Assembly: GCA_964654545.1 (NCBI GenBank)
Contig: CAZZIU010000008.1
Location: 44,415 to 108,414 of the forward strand
DNA: 64,000 bases
Direction: 5' to 3'
Source: JABMOV01 sp964654545
Lineage (GTDB): Bacteria > Fidelibacterota > Marinisomatia > Marinisomatales > JABMOV01
The notes beneath the pieces were generated by a model. It did no database searches. It was not told the origin of the DNA and was given only the letters and a program-made list of their open reading frames with translations. The translations under genes were made by a program, and so were the position numbers. Positions 8,834-18,140 of the stretch are shown one piece after another. Position 1 is the first letter of the stretch. The number at the start of each line of letters is the position of its first letter.

Positions 8834-9841
8834 TTGAGAATTCTAATAATCAGGTTTAGTTCGATCGGCGATATTGTACAATGTACATCCGTAATCGAAT
8901 CTATTCGCAGATACATCCCTGGCAGCACAATTGACTTTCTTACGCTAACCGATTACGAATCTATCCTTAAAAATCATGAGATGATAGATTCCATCATTAC
9001 ACTAAACAGGACTGCAAGTTATACTGATTTGATTCAATTGGCATTTGATCTCAACAAGAACGCATATAGCTGGGTTGTAGATTTGCATGGCTCGCTTCGG
9101 TCGATATTAATTAGGCTTTTCATGAAGCAAACAAGATCCATTACCATTAATAAACCACGCTGGAAAAGGTTGTTATTGAAGCAATTTCATTACAATCGAT
9201 TTTCTTCTGATTTTTCATACAAATCAATGTTGCATGGACCACTCAAAAAACTTGGAATCAAAGAGACAGAATATCCAGCAACCTCCTTGTGTTTGACTAA
9301 GCATGAAATTGAATCACATGATGCTTTCCTAGCTGGTTTTAGAATTCAAAAACCGTATCGTGTAATTATTCCAGGCGCTGCCTGGAAGAACAAGCAATGG
9401 GCTGAATCGAAATATAGTGAGTTTTTCCAGGAATCTGATGAAATGCTGCAAACAGTAATCATTGGATCAAATATGGATACAATTTGTGATAGCATAGCAC
9501 AAAAAAATGAAAATTTACTAAACCTCAAGGGCAGGACATCCTTGCGCGAATCGCTGAGAATAATATCAGAAGCCCGACTATGTATTGGGAGTGATACCGG
9601 TTTGGTGCATGCAGCAGAGGCTTTTGGTATCCCAGTCATTTCCATCACTGGACCTACCAGCATAGAGATGGGGGCAGGGTCTCAATTAAAGGATTCGATC
9701 ACCTATCAGGATGAAAGCATTTGGTGTCGACCTTGCTCACAAAATGGCAGTTTGTCTTGTTATCGTGAAAAGAGATTCTGTATGGAAAACTTATCCGTCA
9801 CCGGATTGCTGGAAGCAGAAAGTAAGCTCTTGCAATCATGA
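8834..9841 (+). CDS. Glycosyltransferase family 9 (ADP-heptose:LPS heptosyltransferase-like)
   Basis: A 335-residue GT-B glycosyltransferase of family GT9, which typically adds heptose to the LPS inner core. It begins R-I-L-I-I-R-F-S-S-I-G-D-I-V, the canonical GT9 N-terminus, so the TTG at 8834 is the true start, 3 bases after the previous stop. The C-terminal half carries G-S-D-T-G-L-V-H-A-A-E-A-F-G, the nucleotide-sugar site. A C-x-x-C / C-x(8)-C-like set near the end (C-R-P-C and two further cysteines) recurs in GT9 members. It overlaps the Kdo transferase start (ATGA 9838-9841), fitting a core-LPS role. Confidence 0.88.
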   Translation: MRILIIRFSSIGDIVQCTSVIESIRRYIPGSTIDFLTLTDYESILKNHEMIDSIITLNRTASYTDLIQLAFDLNKNAYSWVVDLHGSLRSILIRLFMKQTRSITINKPRWKRLLLKQFHYNRFSSDFSYKSMLHGPLKKLGIKETEYPATSLCLTKHEIESHDAFLAGFRIQKPYRVIIPGAAWKNKQWAESKYSEFFQESDEMLQTVIIGSNMDTICDSIAQKNENLLNLKGRTSLRESLRIISEARLCIGSDTGLVHAAEAFGIPVISITGPTSIEMGAGSQLKDSITYQDESIWCRPCSQNGSLSCYREKRFCMENLSVTGLLEAESKLLQS

Positions 9842-11118
9842 AGATATTATTTATTCTCTTTTACAATCTTATTCTTTATCCCATGCTATTTATCGTTGCA
9901 GCTATCGGTTCCATTTTTCATAAAAAATTACGAGAAGGCTTTATTGGCAAGTGGACCACAATAACAAGATTGAAAGCATATTTTAATGGCTCTCACGGGG
10001 AACAAGTATATTGGTTTCACGCTGCTTCACACGGTGAATATTTACAGGCAAAACCGGTCATATCAGGTCTTAAAGAAGTTGAACCAAATGTAAAAATTAT
10101 TGCCAGCTTTTTTTCACCATCAGGTTTCAACAATGTGGATGACCCAAATATTGATCTTAAAGTATACATCCCATTTGATTTTATTTGGTCCGTGAGAAGG
10201 ATGTTAAAAATTGCCCATCCAAAGAAAATTATGTTTGCCGCCTATGATATTTGGCCAAATTTAATTTGGACTGCCTATTTCAGGAACATTCCTACAACAT
10301 TGTTCGCCGCTCATTTTGTAAAAGGTACCAGCAAACTGAAACCGTTTATTCGTTGGTTTTATAGAACGGTTTATGAATCAATCAGTTCAATTTATACCGT
10401 GGATGGGGATGACTATTTGCTTTTACAGCGTATTGTAAGGAAATACCACGGACCTGTGATCCGAGTGCTGGGTAATCCACGGTACGATGAAGTAAAAAAA
10501 CTTGCAGATGATTTCACACAAAAACGCACAATTTCAGTATTATTACGTGATAGACGTTTGGTCATTGGGAGTCTATGGCCTGAGGATCAATCTGTCATAG
10601 AACAGCCTATCATTGATTTGCTCAACGAATACCATGATCTCAAGGTACTTTGGGTACCTCATGAACCAACTCCATCTTACATTGAAGAGTCGGTTCGTCG
10701 TTTTGAGGCAGAAGGGTTTGATGTTTCCATATTTAGATCAAAAAAGGCTCTCGAATTACCCCGATCCCGGGTAGTTATCGTTGGCGTTGTAGGCGTTCTA
10801 TCAAAACTTTACTGGCAATGTCAAATTGCATATGTTGGTGGAGCCTTTTCCACCGGAGTACACAATGTGATGGAGCCAGCAATTGCCCGTCTTCCAGTAT
10901 TGTTTGGTCCACGCTATGAAAATTCTCATGAGGCCAAAGAACTCATTGCCAACGGTGGTGGCAAAAATATTGAAACCAGCAGTGAGTTCTACCAGCAGAT
11001 GCGGGTGCTGATTGATGATACCAATACATTTTTAAAAGCCAGTTATGCTGCTACAGAAGTGATTCACCAGAATTTAGGATCATCCACTCGTGTAGTTCGC
11101 GGAATTTTACGAGATTAG
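9838..11118 (+). CDS. waaA: 3-deoxy-D-manno-octulosonic acid (Kdo) transferase
   Basis: A 426-residue membrane-associated GT30 enzyme that transfers Kdo from CMP-Kdo to lipid A precursor. It has the N-terminal membrane anchor (about residues 1-25), the acceptor-side motif H-A-A-S-H-G-E (usually HAVSVGE), then A-A-Y-D-I-W-P-N-L-I-W and G-S-x-W-P-E-D. The donor-binding V-G-G-A-F-S-T-G-V-H-N-V-M-E-P is near residue 335. The H-G replacement in the first motif is a small deviation; the catalytic Glu is kept. It is coupled to the GT9 gene upstream. Presence of waaA indicates a Kdo-containing LPS. Confidence 0.93.
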   Translation: MKILFILFYNLILYPMLFIVAAIGSIFHKKLREGFIGKWTTITRLKAYFNGSHGEQVYWFHAASHGEYLQAKPVISGLKEVEPNVKIIASFFSPSGFNNVDDPNIDLKVYIPFDFIWSVRRMLKIAHPKKIMFAAYDIWPNLIWTAYFRNIPTTLFAAHFVKGTSKLKPFIRWFYRTVYESISSIYTVDGDDYLLLQRIVRKYHGPVIRVLGNPRYDEVKKLADDFTQKRTISVLLRDRRLVIGSLWPEDQSVIEQPIIDLLNEYHDLKVLWVPHEPTPSYIEESVRRFEAEGFDVSIFRSKKALELPRSRVVIVGVVGVLSKLYWQCQIAYVGGAFSTGVHNVMEPAIARLPVLFGPRYENSHEAKELIANGGGKNIETSSEFYQQMRVLIDDTNTFLKASYAATEVIHQNLGSSTRVVRGILRD

Positions 11119-11119
11119 A

Positions 11120-12436
11120 TTGCTTTCTATTTCAGTTGGATTTGAACATTTTACAGAATCCGTTACAGCTTACCGATTTAATTCCGGTTTACATGTAATC
11201 TACGGCGAGAGTGGAGTTGGCAAATCGAATTTTGCAAGAATCCTTGCCAACGTGCCCATTAAGGATAAAACCAATTTTAGTATTACAATAAACAATACTC
11301 CTGATGATATCTATTTGCTGGGTCAAAATCCGGATCATCACATAATAAGCCCCACACTTTTTGAAGAAATGGCTTTTAATTATGAGGCAATAGGATTGCC
11401 ATTTCATGAAATTCAATTTCATATAAAAGAAATGCAAAATTACTGGGATTTTCTTCAATCACATAATAGGCATCCGGCAACATTAAGTGGTGGTGAAAAG
11501 GAAATCCTCAGTTTGGAAACTGGATTATCGCTAAATCCACAATTGTTGTTGCTTGATGACAGTCTTTCGTTTTTAGATGACAAAACCAAAATGAAAGCAT
11601 TGAAACGGATAAGGGATTGGGTAGTCAAAACCAAGTCCGATGTAGTGTGGTTTACCAGCGATAAAAATGATCTGAAATTTGGTGATACATGTCATGAGTT
11701 AACACTTTCCAGCTTGGTTCAAGTTGAGAAAGTTCTTTCTGTTGAATACGAAGAGAGAGTGAAGTCAAGAGGAAAATTGTCTTGGCGAGCCCATGAATTA
11801 ACAATAAGTGTGGGGGATTCTACACTATTTGATGGTTTTTCAATTGAAATTGATGAAATAAGAGCCATGGGTATTACCGGTAGAAATGGAAGTGGCAAAT
11901 CCACGTTGGCACGAGTACTGGTAGGAATTAATAAACCTGAAGCAGGTGTAATGAATCTAACGATGGCAAATAAAGATCCTCTTCAGGTTGGATACCTTGA
12001 TCAATTCCCGGAAAGAATATTGGGAACCATTACACTGCACGAATTTTGCTCAAAACTAATTTTCCACGGAAAACTTAAAACACACAAATACGATCGGATA
12101 ATTTCAGAACTGGAAACACATCAGATCAACTGGAATATATTGAAATTTTGTTCGTTACCTGATATCCCATGGACATTGCTCCGCTTTACAATGGTTGTAA
12201 TTCTGATTAATTGTGAATATGATGTTCTAATATTGGATGAACCCACATTTGGTTTAGGTGATCAACAAAAATTAACTTTGCACCGTGTTTTACGTGATTT
12301 TCTCACTCAAAAACACTTGGTTTTAATATCCCATGATTTAGAATTTGTACATTCGATTTGCGACAAAGTATTTTCAGTTGATCATTTAAAAATAGAACAA
12401 CCAATTGGCAGAAAACAAGCGCACCAAAAACGGTAA
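11120..12436 (+). CDS. Tandem ECF-type ABC ATPase with one canonical and one degenerate composite site
   Basis: A 438-residue fusion of two ABC ATPase domains. Domain 1: Walker A GESGVGKS (29-36), Q-loop G-Q-N-P-D-H-H (68-74) followed by I-I-S-P-T, as in cobalt/ECF-type EcfA/CbiO ATPases, signature L-S-G-G-E (122-126), but Walker B ends D-D (146-147) instead of D-E and the switch His is replaced by Asp181. Domain 2: Walker A GRNGSGKS (254-261), Q295, Walker B L-D-E-P (372-375) and H405 are intact, but the signature is lost (around I-P-W-T, 349-352). In a head-to-tail dimer this yields one full site and one dead site. No EcfT membrane gene is adjacent. The TTG start lies just after waaA; the next ATG is at residue 84. 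Confidence 0.85.
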   Translation: MLSISVGFEHFTESVTAYRFNSGLHVIYGESGVGKSNFARILANVPIKDKTNFSITINNTPDDIYLLGQNPDHHIISPTLFEEMAFNYEAIGLPFHEIQFHIKEMQNYWDFLQSHNRHPATLSGGEKEILSLETGLSLNPQLLLLDDSLSFLDDKTKMKALKRIRDWVVKTKSDVVWFTSDKNDLKFGDTCHELTLSSLVQVEKVLSVEYEERVKSRGKLSWRAHELTISVGDSTLFDGFSIEIDEIRAMGITGRNGSGKSTLARVLVGINKPEAGVMNLTMANKDPLQVGYLDQFPERILGTITLHEFCSKLIFHGKLKTHKYDRIISELETHQINWNILKFCSLPDIPWTLLRFTMVVILINCEYDVLILDEPTFGLGDQQKLTLHRVLRDFLTQKHLVLISHDLEFVHSICDKVFSVDHLKIEQPIGRKQAHQKR

Positions 12437-12989
12437 AGTAAAAATTACCGATCCAACCCGGGTTTTGACTCTGGCGAACCTGATTAGCCTGCTTCGGGCA
12501 ATGATGGCGATACCGATTACCTATTCACTTCGCCATCCAGAATGGGCGTGGTATACGTTTGGTTTAATTTTATTAGCCGTAATCTCGGATGCACTTGATG
12601 GATTTTTTGCACGCCGTGCTCACGAAGTAACCCATATTGGCAAATGGCTCGATCCCATTGCTGATTTTATTGTGATTATAACCGTAGTCTACTTCCTGGT
12701 GTTGTTCGACAGATTTCCCGGATGGTTTTTCACAGTATATATCGTGCGATATATACTAATCGCCTTGCCTGCAATTTACCTGATTAACCACACCCACTTT
12801 ATTCTACAGGCGAATAAACCTGGGAAATGGGCTGCAGGTATTACCGCGCTTATGATAACATTGCATATATTTACTTTCCCCGCTTTGGATTGGCTCAGGA
12901 TTGCTTCAATGGTCATATCATGCGTTCTTCTATCATGGAGTCTGGTTCTTTACATTAATCAGTTCTATCGTGAATACCAGAAAATTTAG
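12405..12989 (+). CDS. CDP-alcohol phosphatidyltransferase
   Basis: A ~194-residue integral membrane enzyme that swaps CMP of CDP-diacylglycerol (or a related CDP-alcohol) for an alcohol in phospholipid synthesis. The family motif D-x2-D-G-x2-A-R-x8-G-x3-D-x3-D is complete at about residues 61-87 (S-D-A-L-D-G-F-F-A-R-R ... G-K-W-L-D-P-I-A-D). Size and the L-T-L-A-N-L-I-S-L-L-R lead fit PgsA-like phosphatidylglycerophosphate synthases, but the head group is not proven. No ATG is available near the N-terminus: TTG 12405 (inside the previous gene) or TTG 12465 are the candidates. Confidence 0.88.
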   Translation: MAENKRTKNGKVKITDPTRVLTLANLISLLRAMMAIPITYSLRHPEWAWYTFGLILLAVISDALDGFFARRAHEVTHIGKWLDPIADFIVIITVVYFLVLFDRFPGWFFTVYIVRYILIALPAIYLINHTHFILQANKPGKWAAGITALMITLHIFTFPALDWLRIASMVISCVLLSWSLVLYINQFYREYQKI

Positions 12990-12991
12990 CC

Positions 12992-13879
12992 ATGGCATTT
13001 TTAGGCAAAGTTTTCCAGGTACTTCAGCGTACTAGATCATCGCTTGCCCAAGCCTTTTCATCCCTGAAAGGATCAGTTCCGGACCCAGAGACCCTGGAGG
13101 ATATAGAATACCAGCTATTAAGTGCTGATTTGGGCATTGAAACAACCGACTCCATTATGGAGATCATTAAAAAACCTGGCGATGGGGAAATAATTCCCCG
13201 AATCAAAAAACAATTGCAAACCTTGCTCCCTGAAAAAAATGATGCAATATCGCAGGGATATGAAATACCAATGGCAATTTTGATCGTTGGTGTGAATGGA
13301 ACAGGAAAAACCACCTCCACTGCAAAACTTGCAGCGTATTATAGAAAAAAAGGGAAGAAGGTATTATTAATTGGTGCCGATACCTACAGGGCTGCCGCTG
13401 TAGAACAATTGAGAATCTGGAGCAAACGTGTTGATATTCGGCTGGTTTGCAATGAAAAATCACAAGAACCATCATCCGTACTATTTGATGGGATGGAAGC
13501 TGCAAAAGCAGATCGTTCGGATCTAGTCATTGTTGATACAGCCGGGAGGTTACACACCTATACCAATCTGATGGTTGAATTGGAAAAAATGCATCGTGTT
13601 CTATCAATGCGATTTCCAGAATTCGGGCAGGAATCTTGGATTACCATTGATGCCAGCCTGGGTCAAAATTCGCTCATCCAGGCCAGAGAATTTGGCAAAC
13701 ATGTTAGTGTGTCCGGAGCTATACTAACAAAAATGGATGGAACTGCTAAAGGCGGGATTGTGTTTCCGCTATATCAGCAGCTTCACATCCCAGTCAATTT
13801 CATAGGAACCGGCGAATCATTAGACGACTTAGCACTATTTAATTCACAGGAATACCTGGATTCATTATTTGGTGAATAA
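12992..13879 (+). CDS. ftsY: Signal recognition particle receptor FtsY
   Basis: A 295-residue SRP-family GTPase that docks SRP-ribosome complexes at the inner membrane. The helical N domain occupies about residues 15-85; G1 GVNGTGKTT at 100-108, D-T-Y-R-A-A-A-V-E-Q-L at 130-140, G3 D-T-A-G-R at 182-186, T-K-M-D-G-T-A-K-G-G near 247 and a closing G-T-G-E with D-D-L. It lacks the long acidic A domain of E. coli FtsY, as in many bacteria; the short N-terminal stretch with F-L-G-K-V-F may be the membrane-contact helix. Its stop overlaps the rimO start by one base. Confidence 0.96.
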   Translation: MAFLGKVFQVLQRTRSSLAQAFSSLKGSVPDPETLEDIEYQLLSADLGIETTDSIMEIIKKPGDGEIIPRIKKQLQTLLPEKNDAISQGYEIPMAILIVGVNGTGKTTSTAKLAAYYRKKGKKVLLIGADTYRAAAVEQLRIWSKRVDIRLVCNEKSQEPSSVLFDGMEAAKADRSDLVIVDTAGRLHTYTNLMVELEKMHRVLSMRFPEFGQESWITIDASLGQNSLIQAREFGKHVSVSGAILTKMDGTAKGGIVFPLYQQLHIPVNFIGTGESLDDLALFNSQEYLDSLFGE

Positions 13880-15168
13880 TGGATAAAGCAAAAGTAAATA
13901 TTATCAGTCTTGGCTGCGCAAAGAATCTTGTTGATTCTGAAATATTGATTGGCGGATTAAAACAATCGAATCTAACAATTACACATGAACCGGAAGAAGC
14001 AGACACCCTCATAGTGAATACCTGTGGTTTTCTTGATCAGGCACGAGAAGAGTCTATCGAAGTGATATTGCAGGCTGCAGAATTAAAAAAGACTGGGAAC
14101 GCAAAACAACTGGTCGTGATGGGGTGCTTGTCAGAGCGCTATCCGGAGGAATTAAAAAAAGAGCTACCTGAGGTAGATCATTTTTTTGGTACGAATGACC
14201 ATCGGCAAATCGTGTCTTTTCTCACTGGAAAACCGCATTCTAAAGATGATCCACTTTTCAGGAGGTCTTTATTAACACCAAGACACTATGCCTACCTAAA
14301 AATTGCAGAAGGATGCGATAATGGATGTTCGTTCTGTAGTATTCCAATCATGCGTGGCTTTCAGGTAAGTAGACCAATCCCCACAATTATTGATGAATCA
14401 AAGCGATTAGTGGCCAATGGTGTGAAAGAGATATTAGTTATTGCACAGGACACCACATCGTATGGTTGGGATTTAAAACAAAAAGTGTATTTAAGCGATT
14501 TAATTAAAGCTATAGATGAACTGGAATATCCTCCGCAATGGGTACGGATTCATTATGCCCATCCGGCACATTTATCCCAGAGAATTATTGATGCAATGGC
14601 TGGTTCACGTTCCATATGTCGGTATCTTGATATTCCAATTCAACACGCGTCTGATACAATATTGACTTCAATGAAGCGTGGATTAGGACGTGTCGGTATA
14701 TTGGATCGGATTCAACGATTACGAGATGCTATGCCTGATATTCGCTTAAGGACGACTGTCATTGTTGGTTATCCTGGGGAAACAGATGAACAGTTTAAAG
14801 AACTGGAATCTTTTATTGAGGAAGTGCAATTCGATCGTTTGGGAATATTCACATATTCCGAAGAAGAAGGGACTGGTGCTGCTGTGCTGGAAGATAATGT
14901 ACCCCGAGAAATTAAAGACGAAAGAAAAGCGATTTTAACTGATTTACATCATGACATTTCCGTAGAGAAAAATAAGGATTTTGAAGGCCAGATTATACAG
15001 GTGCTTATCGATGAAGTAAGTCCTTCGATTGCTATTGGAAGAACGCCTTATGATTCCCCGGATATTGATAATATTGTACGGATAACCGGGGATTGTAGCA
15101 TAGGGAATTTTTACAATGTAAGAATTACTGATTCAAATGCTTACGAACTTTTTGGTAAAATAGTGTAA
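13879..15168 (+). CDS. rimO: Ribosomal protein S12 methylthiotransferase RimO
   Basis: A 429-residue radical-SAM enzyme that methylthiolates an aspartate of ribosomal protein S12. The N-terminal domain holds its three auxiliary-cluster cysteines at 13, 49 and 83, beginning with the RimO/MiaB sequence S-L-G-C-A-K-N-L-V-D-S-E. The radical-SAM C-D-N-G-C-S-F-C has cysteines 146, 150 and 153. A C-terminal TRAM domain (about 365-429) completes the family layout. The lead sequence and length match RimO better than tRNA-modifying MiaB. It ends the densely packed run that began at meaB. Confidence 0.94.
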   Translation: MDKAKVNIISLGCAKNLVDSEILIGGLKQSNLTITHEPEEADTLIVNTCGFLDQAREESIEVILQAAELKKTGNAKQLVVMGCLSERYPEELKKELPEVDHFFGTNDHRQIVSFLTGKPHSKDDPLFRRSLLTPRHYAYLKIAEGCDNGCSFCSIPIMRGFQVSRPIPTIIDESKRLVANGVKEILVIAQDTTSYGWDLKQKVYLSDLIKAIDELEYPPQWVRIHYAHPAHLSQRIIDAMAGSRSICRYLDIPIQHASDTILTSMKRGLGRVGILDRIQRLRDAMPDIRLRTTVIVGYPGETDEQFKELESFIEEVQFDRLGIFTYSEEEGTGAAVLEDNVPREIKDERKAILTDLHHDISVEKNKDFEGQIIQVLIDEVSPSIAIGRTPYDSPDIDNIVRITGDCSIGNFYNVRITDSNAYELFGKIV

Positions 15169-15250
15169 TCAGAGTTGAGTTGAAATAGGTAAATAAATAT
15201 ACATCTCTTTGTCATGGATGTGTAAATTTGCTTGGTACGGATTTCATTGA

Positions 15251-16912
15251 ATGAAAAACCTCATAACAAAACTAGTAATCTGCGTATTTTTCCTTGCTGG
15301 TCTTCCTGATGGTCAAAACTCACTTTATGGTCAGGATGAAAAGAAAGAGCAAACCGGGAAAAAAAAGCGGCGCCCGCCTACAAAAAAGCCGGTAAAAAAG
15401 CGACCAACCAGCAAGAAAAAAAAACCAACTTCTTCGAAAAAGAAACGTAAACCATCGAGCAAAAAATCAACAAAAAAACGGCCTACATCAAAGCGAACCA
15501 CTTCAAAAAAACGGCCACCTCAGGAACAGGCGAAGAAAAGAACAAGACCGAGAAGAAAACCGGTTCAAAAACAGGTTGAGCAAGAACAAAAACCTGTAGT
15601 GTCTACACCAAAACCACCAGAAATCGACGTGATCTCATTGTCCAATGAGTTTAACACCCTGACAGATAGATTGGAATCAAGCTCGGCACAACTGGCTCAT
15701 GCCACATCGTATTTACAACCTTTTGACAGGAAAAAAGTGGTTAAAATTGAAAATCGTGGAGCGGAAATTCCTCTTAGCAAATTGGAAGATACTGTTTTTA
15801 AGTCACCGGACAATCGAGAGGCCATGCGTGAGCTGGGTTTACGGTATGAAGCCGGGCAGCGATTTGATGATGCGAAAGATGTGTACTTACGGTCTATCGC
15901 GAAGGATCCGTTAAATCCTGATAATCATTATTTTCTGGGGAGAGTGTATCAATCTCAAGGTGAGTTGCTCCGGGCTCAAATGGCATACGAAGAAGCGTTA
16001 GACCTAGATCCCAATCATAAAGCAACGCTGAACGCATTGGGAACCATAACAGGAGATGCGAATGCGGCGGAAATGTCACAGGATTTATTGAATCGTTCAG
16101 CAATTCAGCAACCGAACGGTGTGGCACAGGAAATACAGTCAATCCAAAAATTAATCTATAGTAAGAATTTTACAGAAGCACTGTCTAAAACTGTGACTGC
16201 ACTCAATTCCTTTCCCAATCAAAGTAATTTGTTGTACTTACAGGGTGTTTGCTTTGAAGAAACTGGACAGACGGTGGATGCCAAGAAAGCATACCAAAGT
16301 GCTATCCACGCTGATCCACAAAATGTGGAAGCTCATTTGGCGCTGGCAAACCATTACTACAGTCAGGGTAAATATATTTATGCGGCGATGGCATTCGGAG
16401 ATGTGGTAATGATCAATCCTGGTGATACTGAAAGCAGGTATATGCAGGGGTTATGTTATTTTAATGCCACAGAGTGGAAGCGATGCACTGCTGTTTGGGA
16501 ACAACTATTACGAATTCAACCGAATCATCCATTGGTTTCCGCCCTGTTACCACAGACATATTACATCCTTGCAGTTGAATATAATCGTCAAGGAGATGCA
16601 ACAAAAGGTCGCAATGCTTTCCAGAATGCAATTGGTATAAATCCAAACACGGGTCAGTGGTTGCCAGGATCCTATCGCACTCTGGGTAAATACTATCGCG
16701 AAAAAGGCATGTATAAAGAATCACTGGCGGCCTATCAGGAAACAGTGGAACTCCGGCCAAGTGACTCATTTGCCTATTTGGGAATGGGGATCACCTATTG
16801 GAGAATGAGCGAATCGCTGCTGGCAAAAGCAGCCTGGGAGAGAAGCTTGGAACTTAATCCTGGAAATAATGAAGCCAGGGGATGGTTAATCATCGCTGAA
16901 AACAACAAATAA
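15251..16912 (+). CDS. Secreted TPR protein with a strongly basic Lys/Pro/Ser/Thr-rich N-terminal tract
   Basis: A 553-residue protein with an N-terminal signal peptide (about residues 1-28, L-Y-G-Q end). Residues ~32-115 are low-complexity, mostly Lys, Arg, Pro, Ser and Thr, with repeated K-K-R-P-T-S-K-K-like units. From about 190 to 550 there are tetratricopeptide repeats (for example L-Y-L-Q-G-V-C-F-E-E-T-G and A-Y-L-G-M-G-I-T-Y-W). The likely site is the periplasm or inner-membrane face. The basic tract could bind peptidoglycan, LPS or another anionic partner; that is inference. The neighbouring downstream gene is also TPR-like. Confidence 0.8.
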   Translation: MKNLITKLVICVFFLAGLPDGQNSLYGQDEKKEQTGKKKRRPPTKKPVKKRPTSKKKKPTSSKKKRKPSSKKSTKKRPTSKRTTSKKRPPQEQAKKRTRPRRKPVQKQVEQEQKPVVSTPKPPEIDVISLSNEFNTLTDRLESSSAQLAHATSYLQPFDRKKVVKIENRGAEIPLSKLEDTVFKSPDNREAMRELGLRYEAGQRFDDAKDVYLRSIAKDPLNPDNHYFLGRVYQSQGELLRAQMAYEEALDLDPNHKATLNALGTITGDANAAEMSQDLLNRSAIQQPNGVAQEIQSIQKLIYSKNFTEALSKTVTALNSFPNQSNLLYLQGVCFEETGQTVDAKKAYQSAIHADPQNVEAHLALANHYYSQGKYIYAAMAFGDVVMINPGDTESRYMQGLCYFNATEWKRCTAVWEQLLRIQPNHPLVSALLPQTYYILAVEYNRQGDATKGRNAFQNAIGINPNTGQWLPGSYRTLGKYYREKGMYKESLAAYQETVELRPSDSFAYLGMGITYWRMSESLLAKAAWERSLELNPGNNEARGWLIIAENNK

Positions 16913-16947
16913 TTACCCGATCTACAGTTAAACTCACACCCATAATT

Positions 16948-18057
16948 ATGCGATATAAAGGTTTCCTGATTGTATTACTCATGTCAATCAGTCTATCCGA
17001 CGATGGATCTGAGATGGTTTGGAAGGGTGTCTATGCATTTTATAACTATGACAATGATTCCGCAGTTCGCATTTTAACCCTGGCAAGACATGATTATCCA
17101 GAGAATCCCGCCGTACACCTGACGTGGGCCGCTTCACGTTGGCTACACAGCCAGGCTACTGCTTCTCTGGAAGATTCGTACCAGGTGTTACAGGGAGATT
17201 TGGATGAAATAATTCCAGTATATAAATCCTTAACTGAAAAATATCCCGATGATCCTCAATATGCGCTGTTTTACGGGTCGGCAAAAGGATTAAGGGCCAG
17301 GGTTCATTTGGGAAAAAAGGAATGGATCTCAACACTGATTTCGGCGTACAGTGGATTTACTATAATAAAAGATGTTGCGGAAGAAAACCCGGATATGCTG
17401 GATGCCCAATTACCAATTGGTCTGGTTGAATATTATGCGGGTATCAGTAGTGTTATCGTAAAGTGGGCTGTAACATTATTTGGCCTAGAAACGGAAAAAT
17501 CCACCGGACTGGAGAAAATCGAAAAAGCTGCATCCATGGGAGATTGGTCGTGGATAGAAGCTTCGAGCATTTGCTCATTTCTTCATCTGTATATTGAAAG
17601 CAAGCCCAACACATCGCTGGAATATTCCACGCGGTTGCATAAGGATTTTCCTCACAACTTTTATTTCCAGACGTTGTATGTGGAAGGTTTAATCAAAACC
17701 GGGCAGTTGGAAAAAGCCAGGTGTCAACTTGACTATATGTACACTGAGCTTGACAGCCTGACTGCAATTCAACACAACTGGTATTATGCCTTCTGGTGTT
17801 ATGAAGAGGCGTTGTTATCCTTTGCAAATGGGGATGTGACGCGAGCTCAATCTCTAGTGGATGAGTGTATCAATACATACCATGCTGAATTGGACATCAT
17901 TTTGACCAACGCCTGGTTGTTAAAGGGGAAACTTCATGACCTGCAAATGGAGCGACAGCAGGCGGTGACAGCTTATATTAATTGCATTGACAGAGATAAT
18001 TACACTTCAGCAATCGATAGCGCGAAATCCTATTTGAATAAACCATTCACAAACTAA
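16948..18057 (+). CDS. Exported TPR-like hypothetical protein
   Basis: A 369-residue protein with a short N-terminal hydrophobic export signal (F-L-I-V-L-L-M-S-I-S-L). The rest is helical, with weak tetratricopeptide-style pairs such as A-F-Y-N-Y-D-N-D-S-A-V-R-I-L and repeated E-N-P / Y-P-D-D-P turns. No catalytic motif is visible. It lies 35 bases behind the basic-tract TPR gene, so both are probably one transcription unit and may act together in the envelope. I do not recognise a named family. Confidence 0.7.
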   Translation: MRYKGFLIVLLMSISLSDDGSEMVWKGVYAFYNYDNDSAVRILTLARHDYPENPAVHLTWAASRWLHSQATASLEDSYQVLQGDLDEIIPVYKSLTEKYPDDPQYALFYGSAKGLRARVHLGKKEWISTLISAYSGFTIIKDVAEENPDMLDAQLPIGLVEYYAGISSVIVKWAVTLFGLETEKSTGLEKIEKAASMGDWSWIEASSICSFLHLYIESKPNTSLEYSTRLHKDFPHNFYFQTLYVEGLIKTGQLEKARCQLDYMYTELDSLTAIQHNWYYAFWCYEEALLSFANGDVTRAQSLVDECINTYHAELDIILTNAWLLKGKLHDLQMERQQAVTAYINCIDRDNYTSAIDSAKSYLNKPFTN

Positions 18058-18140
18058 AATGTATTATTTTCATGGGAAAACACTATTAGAGAATTGACCT
18101 CTATCAGTAAGTTATTCCTTCGCAACATAACAGATTTCAA

